Shown in pieces: positions 44,709 through 53,068 of a stretch of DNA of 64,000 nucleotides. The translations under genes and the position numbers were made by a program. The stretch covers positions 1 through 64,000 of the forward strand of contig CANQVD010000019.1 in the NCBI GenBank assembly GCA_947627215.1. The letters run 5' to 3'. Position 1 is the first letter of the stretch. Every line of letters begins with the position of its first letter. Source of the stretch: an uncultured Eisenbergiella sp. Its GTDB lineage: Bacteria > Bacillota > Clostridia > Lachnospirales > Lachnospiraceae. The notes under the pieces are model-generated. The model was not told the origin of the DNA. It searched no databases and saw nothing but the letters and a program-made list of their open reading frames with translations.

Positions 44709-45449
44709 TCACGGCCGTATGATCCGCTTTCGCCCTCTCCGCGCGGCCTGATACCGGGCGCGGTAACGCCACAGCGTCACCAGATCGAAGGAATAAACGG
44801 CGCTGTACATCACGGCAGCCATAATGAGAGCGGTCAGCACATCGAACATGGAGTGCTGCTTGATGAACACGGTGGAAAGGATGATGGACACGCACAGCAC
44901 AAAGGATGCGGTGCGGGCCAACCGGTTCTTTGACAGCTTTTCATTGTTGATCACCGCGAAATGCGCCCCCAGCGAATTGAACACGTGGATGCTGGGAAAC
45001 AGATTGGTGGCCGTGTCGGCCCTCCAGAGGAGGCCGATCATCTGCGTGAAAATGTTGTCCCTGGGGAACGTCCGCAGACGCAGATGGTGCCCGTTCGGGA
45101 TAAACGTGGAAATGATCAGAAACACCGTCATCCCGGCGCAGAGGAACACCGCGTTTTTCCAGTAATCATCCCTGTCATGAAAAAACAGGTAGAGCAGCAC
45201 GGCCGGCACGTAGAGGAACCACAAAAGATAGGGGACGACGAACACCTCACAGAACGGGATATAGTCGTCGATATTCATATGCACCAGCATGATGTCCGTT
45301 TCCCTTCGCTGCTCCAGCAGGAAGAACCACACCAGATATATGATCCCATATGCGATGACAGGCACGCCATGCCTGTATTTTTCATAAAACGTTTTCAAAA
45401 AAACACCCCTTATTCTATCGATGAACCGCGGTTTTGGCTCAAAAGACAA
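44709..45449 (-). CDS. PAP2-family membrane phosphatase
   Basis: A 246-aa membrane protein with about five or six hydrophobic segments and phosphatidic acid phosphatase motifs: NLFPSIHVFNSLGAHFAV (motif 2) and STVFIKQHSMFDVLTA (motif 3, His and Asp). The first motif is poorly conserved. It may dephosphorylate a lipid phosphate or undecaprenyl pyrophosphate. TTG 45449 overlaps the lipid kinase gene; TTG 45398 with AAGGGGTG upstream is a credible alternative start. The pair with the lipid kinase gene suggests membrane lipid turnover. Confidence 0.8.
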   Translation of the reverse strand: MSFEPKPRFIDRIRGVFLKTFYEKYRHGVPVIAYGIIYLVWFFLLEQRRETDIMLVHMNIDDYIPFCEVFVVPYLLWFLYVPAVLLYLFFHDRDDYWKNAVFLCAGMTVFLIISTFIPNGHHLRLRTFPRDNIFTQMIGLLWRADTATNLFPSIHVFNSLGAHFAVINNEKLSKNRLARTASFVLCVSIILSTVFIKQHSMFDVLTALIMAAVMYSAVYSFDLVTLWRYRARYQAARRGRKRIIRP

Positions 45450-46398
45450 ACCGCAGCTTCTGTTTCAGCACTGTCACCGTCATCCGATCCAGCTCCCCTG
45501 CCGGCACCTCTCCGTCGGTATGCACCCACAGAGGCCGCTGTGTCCGGATCTCCACCCTGGATGCCCGATAAAACCGAACTCCCTTGAACATGCCGTGTCT
45601 GCCCTTCAGCGCCATGGGGATCGCGGCGGGGAATTTCCACTTCGGCAGTCCGTCTACCACGCACAGATCCAGCATTCCGTCCTGCGCGTCGGCATCAGGG
45701 CAGAAGCAAAAGCCGCCTCCCTCATAACGGTGGGACATGACAGCCGTGAAGAGCATCCTGTTCATGGGGATCTTCTCCCCGCCGTCCAGCCGCAGGACGG
45801 CACGGTTATATCTGACGGCCAGCATCTGACGGATTCCGATGAGCAGATATGTCAGCTTTCCCAGACCGAACCGATTCAGCATCGCCTTCATGGGAGAGGA
45901 CTGTACGCCTGCGCACACCGCAGCGTCATAACCAATCCCGAAGCTCACCAGAAAACGCCTGTGCATCGTCACATCTCCGGCCTTCCAGGAAAGACAGCCC
46001 ACATCCATGGCGATCTCACGGCCGCCGTCAGCCAGCGCCAGAAGCGCCTCCCTTTCCGAGCGAAACAGCCCCATGTCCCTGGCCAGATCGTTGCTGGAAC
46101 CGGTGGGAATATACCCGAACCGCACCTTCTCAAAATTGGAGATTCCCTGGACCGCTTCATTGATGGAGCCGTCCCCGCCCAGGATCACGAGGAACAGTTC
46201 CTCATCCTCTCCCAGCCTTTCGGTCAGGCCGGCCGTGATCCTCTGGAAATCTCCGCTCCTTTCTGAGAAGAAAACCTCGTATGGAAGCTCCAGTTCCTTC
46301 AGGAGCGCTTCGATGCGCTTCCATTTTTTCAGTCCCTGGCCCGAGTGAGAGGCCGGGTTTACGATGAAGTTCATTTTTTCGTGCGATTCGTATGACAT
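45439..46398 (-). CDS. Diacylglycerol kinase family lipid kinase (DgkB/YegS type)
   Basis: A 319-aa soluble lipid kinase. The N-terminal kinase domain has NFIVNPASHSGQG, the ATP-binding FLVILGGDGSINEAV and YIPTGSSNDLARDMGLF. The C-terminal beta domain ends in IRTQRPLWVHTDGE. It phosphorylates diacylglycerol or a related lipid, recycling diacylglycerol produced by lipoteichoic acid or glycolipid synthesis. It is followed by an overlapping PAP2-like gene. Start ATG 46398; a second in-frame ATG at 46374 begins the conserved motif. Confidence 0.93.
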   Translation of the reverse strand: MSYESHEKMNFIVNPASHSGQGLKKWKRIEALLKELELPYEVFFSERSGDFQRITAGLTERLGEDEELFLVILGGDGSINEAVQGISNFEKVRFGYIPTGSSNDLARDMGLFRSEREALLALADGGREIAMDVGCLSWKAGDVTMHRRFLVSFGIGYDAAVCAGVQSSPMKAMLNRFGLGKLTYLLIGIRQMLAVRYNRAVLRLDGGEKIPMNRMLFTAVMSHRYEGGGFCFCPDADAQDGMLDLCVVDGLPKWKFPAAIPMALKGRHGMFKGVRFYRASRVEIRTQRPLWVHTDGEVPAGELDRMTVTVLKQKLRFVF

Positions 46399-46639
46399 GC
46401 TCCGTTCCTGAGTATATGCATGATACGGCGCAAAAATCCCACGCGCCTCGCTTTTTCGGGTCAGCGTAAAAACTCCTGCGGCGCTTTTGGATGTCGCTGG
46501 ATGCCGCTGTGCCGGACACCTCCCGACGCCTTCGGGTGCCGCTGTGCCGGGCTCTGCCCGCCATCAAAACTGTATTTTAGCACAAAAAAATTCAAAGTCA
46601 ATAGACCGGGAACAAAGCTTAAGGAATCCTAATAAAACT

Positions 46640-47869
46640 TTAAGATTTATGAAAATACGGAGAAAACGGGCGGGAAAGACAGAGGCCCGTATTTTGCCCG
46701 AAAGCGGTTTTTTCCGAAAACGCATGGGCCTCTATCGCACTTCGGTAGCAGTCCAGCGCCCTGCGGGCGATCCTGCCCGCCTCATAGCCGCGCGCCGTCT
46801 GCCGCGCGCCCTCTCTGAGGACGGCGAGCTTTTTTTCATCCGCCAGCAGCTCCGCAAGCTTCCCGGCGAAATCGGCCGGATTCTCCCCGGTCATGTATCC
46901 GTTTTTCCCGTCGGTGACGATATCCTCCGTTCCGGTGGCGCGCACCGCCAACACCGGCGTTCCTGCGGCCATCGCTTCCAGGGAAACGATCCCCTGGGTC
47001 TCCGAAGTGGAGGGGAACAGGAACAGATCGGCAGCGGCGCAGTAATTGACGATCTCCCGGTTTTCCACCCTGCCCGTGAAGCAGACCTGCGCGTCCAGCC
47101 CCAGCTCCCCGACACGCCGACGGAGGTGCTTCTCCTGCGGTCCCTCCCCGATCAGCGCCAGCACAAAATCCTCCTTCGCGCCATGCCGGTAGAGCGCAAG
47201 GCTTTCCAGCAGAAAATCGATATTTTTTTCCCTGGCGAGGCGGGCCGTACAGACGAAAAGACGCTTTCCGCCCGCCGAAAGCTCCTCCCGCAGCGCGGCG
47301 GCCTTTTCCTCTTCAGGATGAAAGCTTTCCTCCTGTAGTCCCGTGGGCAGCACTGTGACAGGCGCGGTGACGCCGATTTCCTCCAGATAGCGTTTCATGC
47401 CGGGTGATGGCGCGATCAGACCGTCGCACCGTCCGGCAAAGTGCCGGATATAGGCCGGTACGAACCGTTTCGCCCCGGAAAGCTTCAGATAATGCAGATA
47501 CTGTTCGTACCGGGTGTGATAGGTGAACACCAGCGGCACATGAAATCTGCGCGACAGATGCAGCGCCGCGTTTCCCATCGCCACCGGATGATGCACATGG
47601 ATCACATCGAACCGCTCCCGCGCAAAGGCCCCCGCTATGGCCGGATCAAAGCCGTCCGGCACGGAAAAGCCGCCGTAAACGCCGGAAAGCAGATTCCTGC
47701 AGCGGACCACGTTTTTCTCCGCCTCTTCCGGACACGTCTCCCCGTAGCTTGGCGCAAAGACCGTCACCTCATGCCCCAGTCTCTGCAGGCTGACCGCCAG
47801 CCGCTCCACGGAGATCGGTACGCCTCCCATAAACGGCTTATAGTTGTTGGTCATCATCGCGATCTTCAT
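46640..47869 (-). CDS. GT4 glycosyltransferase, diacylglycerol glucosyltransferase-like
   Basis: A 409-aa GT-B transferase. The start MKIAMMTNNYKPFMGGVPIS has the family glycine loop, followed by VIHVHHPVAMGNAALHL. The donor domain shows LFVCTARLAREKNIDFLLES and the EX7E region LFPSTSETQGIVSLEAMAAGTPV. This resembles processive or monoglucosyl diacylglycerol synthases that make membrane glycolipid anchors. AGGGAAGGA precedes the start at 47869. It is near lipid kinase, PAP2 and DedA genes, which strengthens a membrane-lipid role. Confidence 0.9.
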   Translation of the reverse strand: MKIAMMTNNYKPFMGGVPISVERLAVSLQRLGHEVTVFAPSYGETCPEEAEKNVVRCRNLLSGVYGGFSVPDGFDPAIAGAFARERFDVIHVHHPVAMGNAALHLSRRFHVPLVFTYHTRYEQYLHYLKLSGAKRFVPAYIRHFAGRCDGLIAPSPGMKRYLEEIGVTAPVTVLPTGLQEESFHPEEEKAAALREELSAGGKRLFVCTARLAREKNIDFLLESLALYRHGAKEDFVLALIGEGPQEKHLRRRVGELGLDAQVCFTGRVENREIVNYCAAADLFLFPSTSETQGIVSLEAMAAGTPVLAVRATGTEDIVTDGKNGYMTGENPADFAGKLAELLADEKKLAVLREGARQTARGYEAGRIARRALDCYRSAIEAHAFSEKTAFGQNTGLCLSRPFSPYFHKS

Positions 47870-47968
47870 ATTCCTTCCCTCTTCCGCAAAAATACATGAC
47901 GGTTCCCACCGCAAAACGGCCTTTCCGGACATCCGCAGCGGAGGCAGATGCCGCAGCCCGGAGGCAAT

Positions 47969-48478
47969 TCACGCCAGATACCGCAGCACGGCATCCCCCA
48001 GGAAATATCCTGCGCCCACAAAGAACAGGTTCCAGGCAGCCACGCCCAGCGCGGAGCTGATCGTGTATTTCCAGAAATCCATTTTCAGAACGCCAGCCGG
48101 AATGGAGATCAGCGTCCGTACCATCGGAATCAGCTTGCTGACAAATACGCCCGCGCATCCTCTTTTGCGCAGCATATCGAAATTTCTGTCGATGGCCTGT
48201 CTGTGTCCGGGGAACTTTTTCAGATACCATTTCAAGAACAGATCTCCCCCCACATAACCCAGCAAATACAGGATCCAGCTTCCCAGAAGTCCCGCTGCCA
48301 CCGTGACCAGGAAAGCCGCCGGAAAGCAGATGCCGCCCCGCGCGGCCCAGATCCCCGCCAGAGGCATGATCACGCCCGCCGGGAACCCCGGCAGATTCAT
48401 ATATTCCAGCAGCACGATCACAAAGATCGCCACCACCCCATACTGCACGAAATACTGCATCAGCACATCCAGATTCAT
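47969..48478 (-). CDS. DedA-family membrane protein
   Basis: A 169-aa DedA/SNARE-associated protein with about four membrane segments. Family motifs are NLPGFPAGVIMPLAG near the N-terminus, GYVGGDLFLKW and FVSKLIPMVRTLISIPAGVL. Members of this family move undecaprenyl phosphate or other phospholipids across the membrane and maintain envelope balance. It is slightly shorter than the usual about 200 aa but complete at both ends. GGAGAAG is upstream of the start. The next gene downstream is the GT4 transferase. Confidence 0.9.
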   Translation of the reverse strand: MNLDVLMQYFVQYGVVAIFVIVLLEYMNLPGFPAGVIMPLAGIWAARGGICFPAAFLVTVAAGLLGSWILYLLGYVGGDLFLKWYLKKFPGHRQAIDRNFDMLRKRGCAGVFVSKLIPMVRTLISIPAGVLKMDFWKYTISSALGVAAWNLFFVGAGYFLGDAVLRYLA

Positions 48479-48654
48479 TTTATCCTGCGCTTCTCCTTTT
48501 CCATGGCCTTTTCTGAATATCAGTATATGAGGGAAAAATGAAAATACCCGTCCGGGAAAAGGAAAGCTTTTCTGAAAAAAAGCGAAAAAAGAACGGAGAA
48601 ATCTTAAGAAAAACCGAAAACGGACCTCTGCGCGAAACGCTTATTCCGGGCATG

Positions 48655-48675
48655 AAAAAAGCGAAAGCATTTCGC
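48655..48675 (-). terminator. Terminator after carB
   Basis: A 6-bp stem GCGAAA/TTTCGC with a TGC loop is followed by T6 on the minus strand, 38 nt past the carB stop. Confidence 0.8.
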
Positions 48676-48712
48676 CTTCGCCTTTTCCTCGATCTGTATT
48701 TGGACGGAGCCT

Positions 48713-51700
48713 TTATTTGTCCGTGATCTGCGCATGGAACTCCTGCAGAGACTGCACCGGAAGCTTGCCGTCGCGCTTCGCGCTGCGGATACCCTCCACG
48801 GTGGCGCGGGCCATGGCCATGGTGGTCATGTACGGGATCCGGTTCTTGATCGCCGCCTTGCGGATATAGCTGTCGTCCACCGCGCCCTTTTTACCGATGG
48901 GCGTGTTGACGATGAGCTGGATCTTGCCGTTGGTGATCTTATCCAGAATGTTGGGCCGCCCCTCGTTGATCTTACATACCTTCAGCGCAGGGATCCCGGC
49001 CGCCTCGATCATGTCGCAGGTCCTTCCGGTGGCCATGATGGAGAAGCCGCATTCGTAGAAGCCCTTCGCGATATCCGCCAGCTCCGGTTTATCCCTGTCA
49101 TTGACGGAGATCAGCACACAGCCCTCCGTCGGAATCTGGCATTTTGCAGCCTCCTCCGCCTTGAAGAACGCATCTCCGAAGTCCGAGGACAGGCCGAGCA
49201 CTTCGCCCGTGGAACGCATCTCCGGTCCGAGAAGCGGATCCACCTCAGGGAACATGTTGAACGGGAATACCGCTTCCTTTACGCCGTAGTGCGCGAAATT
49301 CTTTTCTTTCAGATCCGGCACCGGACTCTTGCGGCCGGTAAAGGGCATCGTGATGATGTCCGTGGCAATCTGCACCATGTTGATGCCGCAGACCTTGGAC
49401 ACCAGCGGCACCGTGCGGGAGGCCCTGGGATTGGCCTCGATGACGAACACCCTGCCGTCCTCGATGGCGTACTGCATATTCATCAGGCCGACGACATGCA
49501 TCTGGCTGGCGATCTTTCTCGTGTATTCCTTGATGGTCGCGATCTGCTGCTCCTTCAGCCCTCTGGGCGGGATGATGCAGGCGGAATCGCCGGAATGGAT
49601 GCCGGCCAGCTCGATGTGCTCCATGACGGAGGGCACGAACACATGCTCGCCGTCGCTGATGGCATCCGCCTCGCACTCCGTCGCATGATGCAGGAACCGG
49701 TCGATCAGGATCGGACGGTCCGGCGTCACGCCCACCGCCTGCTGCATGTAGAAGGTCATGGCCTCATCATCGTAAACCACCTCCATGCCGCGGCCGCCCA
49801 GCACATAGGACGGGCGGACCATGACGGGATAGCCGATCTCGTGCGCCACTGAAAGCGCTTCCTCCACGTTCACCGCCATGCCGGCTTCGGGCATGGGGAT
49901 CTCCAGCTTCGCCATCATCTCGCGGAACAGATCCCGGTCCTCGGCCAGGTCGATGGTCTCTGGCGTGGTGCCCAGGATGTTCACACCGTACTTCTTCAGA
50001 TCGGCCGCCAGATTCAGAGGCGTCTGACCGCCGAACTGCGCGATCACGCCCACCGGCTTCTCCTTCTCATAAATGGCCAGCACATCCTCCAGGGTCAGCG
50101 GCTCAAAATACAGCTTGTCGGACGTGTCATAGTCCGTGGAAACCGTCTCCGGATTGCAGTTGACGATGATCGTGGAAAAGCCCAGCTTGCGCAGCGCCTT
50201 CGCGGCATGCACGCAGCAGTAGTCGAATTCGATCCCCTGTCCGATCCGGTTGGGACCGCCGCCCAGGATCATGACCTTCGGTTTGGAATCGTCCACCGGG
50301 CTTTCGTCCTTCATGTGATAGCTGGAATAGTAGTAAGCGGAGTCCTGCGTGCTGCTGACATGAACGCCCTCCCAGGCCTCCACAACACCGTTTTTCACCC
50401 GCTCGTTCCGAATTTCTTCCTCCGAAACGCCCAGGATCTCGCTCAGGTATTTATCCGAAAAGCCGTCCAGCTTCGCCTGACGCAGATCCTCTGCCTCCGG
50501 AATCCTTCCCTTATACCGGGAAACGAGACGTTCTTCCTCGTCTACCAGCTCCTTCATCTGCTCGATGAAATAGTGCTTCACCATCGTCAGCCTGTGAATC
50601 TCATCCACAGACGCGCCCTTCCGGAGCGCCTCGTACATGATGAAGTAGCGCTCGCTGGAGGGCGTCGCCAGCATGGTGAGCAGTTCTTTTCTGCTCTTTT
50701 TATCAAAACCGCCCACATGGCCCAGGCCGTAACGGTTCTTCTCCAGGGAACGGATGGCTTTCTGAAACGCTTCTTTGTAGGTCTTGCCGATGCTCATGAC
50801 CTCGCCGACCGCGCGCATCTGCGTGCCCAGCTTGTCCTCCACGCCCTTGAACTTCTCAAACGCCCATCTGGCGAACTTGATCACCACATAATCGCCGTCG
50901 GGATAATATTTATCCAGCGTCCCGTATTTGCCGCAGGGGATCTCGTCCAGCGTCAGACCGCTGGCGAGCATGGCGGACACCATCGCGATGGGGAATCCGG
51001 TGGCCTTGCTGGCCAGCGCGGAGGAACGGGATGTCCTGGGGTTGATCTCAATGACGACGATACGGCCGGAAACCGGATCGTGCGCGAACTGCACATTGGT
51101 CCCGCCGATGACCTGGATCGCGTCCACGATCCGGTACGCCTGCTCCTGCATGATCTTCTGCACATCCTCAGAGATCGTCAGCATCGGGGCGGAACAGAAG
51201 GAATCGCCCGTGTGAATGCCCACCGGATCGATGTTTTCGATGAAGCAGACCGTGATCATATTGCCCTTCGCATCGCGGACCACCTCCAGTTCCAGCTCCT
51301 CCCAGCCCAAAATGGATTCCTCCACCAGGACCTGACCCACGAGACTGGCCTGCAGACCGCGCGCGCACACAGTCTTCAGCTCTTCCTTATTATATACGAG
51401 GCCGCCGCCCGCGCCTCCCATGGTGTAGGCAGGACGCAGAACCACCGGATATCCGAGCTCATCCGCGATCTTCAGCGCCTCCTCCACAGAATAGGCCACG
51501 TCGCTCCTCGCCATCTCCACGCCCAGGGCCTTCATCGTGTTCTTGAACTCGATCCGATCCTCGCCCCGCTCGATGGCGTCCACCTGCACGCCGATCACCT
51601 TCACGCCGTATTTCTCCAGGATACCGGACGTATGCAGCTCAGAGCAAAGGTTCAGGCCGGACTGCCCGCCCAGATTGGGCAGCAGCGCATCGGGCCGTTC

Positions 51701-51937
51701 CTTCTCGATGATCTGCTCCAGACGCTCCACATCCAGCGGCTCGATATAGGTAATATCGGCCGTATCCGGATCCGTCATGATCGTCGCCGGATTGGAATTC
51801 ACCAGGACGATCTCATAGCCCAGCTTTTTTAACGCCTTGCAAGCCTGCGTGCCGGAATAGTCGAACTCACATGCCTGTCCGATGATGATCGGGCCGGAAC
51901 CGATGATCAATACCTTGTGAATATCTTCCCTTTTCAT
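48713..51937 (-). CDS. carB: Carbamoyl-phosphate synthase large subunit
   Basis: A 1,074-aa subunit that makes carbamoyl phosphate from ammonia, bicarbonate and two ATP, for pyrimidines and arginine. The two duplicated ATP-grasp halves begin with VLIIGSGPIIIGQACEFDYS and VMILGGGPNRIGQGIEFDYC. A C-terminal MGS-like allosteric domain includes LISVNDRDKPELADIAKGF and NTPIGKKGAVDDSYIRKAA. Length is normal. Start ATG 51937 is preferred because of its spacing to the upstream site; ATG 51949 is an alternative. carA is not adjacent in this window, so the two subunits are encoded apart. It is closed by a clear terminator. Confidence 0.97.
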   Translation of the reverse strand: MKREDIHKVLIIGSGPIIIGQACEFDYSGTQACKALKKLGYEIVLVNSNPATIMTDPDTADITYIEPLDVERLEQIIEKERPDALLPNLGGQSGLNLCSELHTSGILEKYGVKVIGVQVDAIERGEDRIEFKNTMKALGVEMARSDVAYSVEEALKIADELGYPVVLRPAYTMGGAGGGLVYNKEELKTVCARGLQASLVGQVLVEESILGWEELELEVVRDAKGNMITVCFIENIDPVGIHTGDSFCSAPMLTISEDVQKIMQEQAYRIVDAIQVIGGTNVQFAHDPVSGRIVVIEINPRTSRSSALASKATGFPIAMVSAMLASGLTLDEIPCGKYGTLDKYYPDGDYVVIKFARWAFEKFKGVEDKLGTQMRAVGEVMSIGKTYKEAFQKAIRSLEKNRYGLGHVGGFDKKSRKELLTMLATPSSERYFIMYEALRKGASVDEIHRLTMVKHYFIEQMKELVDEEERLVSRYKGRIPEAEDLRQAKLDGFSDKYLSEILGVSEEEIRNERVKNGVVEAWEGVHVSSTQDSAYYYSSYHMKDESPVDDSKPKVMILGGGPNRIGQGIEFDYCCVHAAKALRKLGFSTIIVNCNPETVSTDYDTSDKLYFEPLTLEDVLAIYEKEKPVGVIAQFGGQTPLNLAADLKKYGVNILGTTPETIDLAEDRDLFREMMAKLEIPMPEAGMAVNVEEALSVAHEIGYPVMVRPSYVLGGRGMEVVYDDEAMTFYMQQAVGVTPDRPILIDRFLHHATECEADAISDGEHVFVPSVMEHIELAGIHSGDSACIIPPRGLKEQQIATIKEYTRKIASQMHVVGLMNMQYAIEDGRVFVIEANPRASRTVPLVSKVCGINMVQIATDIITMPFTGRKSPVPDLKEKNFAHYGVKEAVFPFNMFPEVDPLLGPEMRSTGEVLGLSSDFGDAFFKAEEAAKCQIPTEGCVLISVNDRDKPELADIAKGFYECGFSIMATGRTCDMIEAAGIPALKVCKINEGRPNILDKITNGKIQLIVNTPIGKKGAVDDSYIRKAAIKNRIPYMTTMAMARATVEGIRSAKRDGKLPVQSLQEFHAQITDK

Positions 51938-52042
51938 AAATTCACCCATTCCTTTCTTTTGATTCCCCAAAAAACTCAACCTATTCTAGCACACTTTTCA
52001 GGCGCGGGCAATCCTTTCTTCCCGTCGAAAATGAAGAACTTT

Positions 52043-53068
52043 TCAGTTAAAGCCGAAGAATTTCTGGCAGATTTTGTAGCCCTCCACGGAGATCCAGCGT
52101 CCGGTCCTGCCCGGCAGGTTCATGCAGTTGCCCAAAAGTCCGTAGCGCAGCTTGCGGTAAAGGGAGCGGTCCTTCTGCCGGATATAGGCGAGCAGCTCCT
52201 TCTTTTTCTCCAGCGCCTCCTCCGTTCCGGAACGGATCAGAAGGATGGAAGAGATCGTCGTGATGATATCGAGATAGCTGAGCATATAGCTCCCCATTTT
52301 CTTATTGGAGGCGATCGCGCCCTTCTTCTCGGTGAAATAATCCACCATCAGCCTGTTCACCCTGATCTGCTGATCGATCCGGCCGATCATCACCTGCTCG
52401 TTGACAGACTGATCGGCGCGCCCGATGTAATACCGGTAAAAATTCACATCCAGATAATAGATGTTGCGCACATAGGGAAGCGGCTCATACACATACAGGT
52501 TATCCACATAAAATGTGTGCTCCGGCAGGTGCAGCCCGCATTCCCGCAGAAGCTTCGTACGGTAAATGACGGAATGCATCAGGATATATTTCCCGGGAAT
52601 GAAATGCCCCGTTTCCCCCCAGGTGAACATCTGCCCCACCGGCAGGATATGCCGGTAGTGCATGACCTTCTTCCGCCGTTCCCCTTCCTTCTCATAAACG
52701 AAATTGCTGACCAGCATATCCAGCGTCTTTTCCCCGCCGGCCAGCTCCCGCAGCGTCTCCAGGATCTCCTGATAAGCCTCCTCCTTCACCCAGTCGTCGC
52801 TGTCCACCACTTTAAAGAAAAGCCCCGTCGCGTTCGCAATGCCGGTATTGACCGCCGCGCCGTGTCCTCCGTTCTCCTGATGGATCGCTCTGACGATGCC
52901 GGGAAACCTCGCCTCATATCCGTCGGCGATCCGGGCCGTATCGTCCGTGGAGCCATCGTCCACGATCAGAATCTCAACGTCCTCCCCGCCGGTCAGCAGA
53001 GACTCGATGCAGTTTGTCATATACCCCTGCGAATTGTAACAGGGAATCGTGATCGAAAGCAGTTTCAT
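52043..53068 (-). CDS. GT2 family glycosyltransferase
   Basis: A 341-aa enzyme starting MKLLSITIPCYNSQGYMTNC, with VDDGSTDDTARIADG and FKVVDSDDWVKEEAYQE (metal-binding DSDD) typical of GT2. The C-terminal half has TFYVDNLYVYEPLPYVRNI and a long helical tail. It is cytoplasmic, and similar proteins make capsule or wall glycans. Its start overlaps the end of the SfsA-MutY gene by 4 nt (ATGA type), so the two are translationally coupled, although no functional link is evident. The acceptor and donor are unknown. Confidence 0.9.
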   Translation of the reverse strand: MKLLSITIPCYNSQGYMTNCIESLLTGGEDVEILIVDDGSTDDTARIADGYEARFPGIVRAIHQENGGHGAAVNTGIANATGLFFKVVDSDDWVKEEAYQEILETLRELAGGEKTLDMLVSNFVYEKEGERRKKVMHYRHILPVGQMFTWGETGHFIPGKYILMHSVIYRTKLLRECGLHLPEHTFYVDNLYVYEPLPYVRNIYYLDVNFYRYYIGRADQSVNEQVMIGRIDQQIRVNRLMVDYFTEKKGAIASNKKMGSYMLSYLDIITTISSILLIRSGTEEALEKKKELLAYIRQKDRSLYRKLRYGLLGNCMNLPGRTGRWISVEGYKICQKFFGFN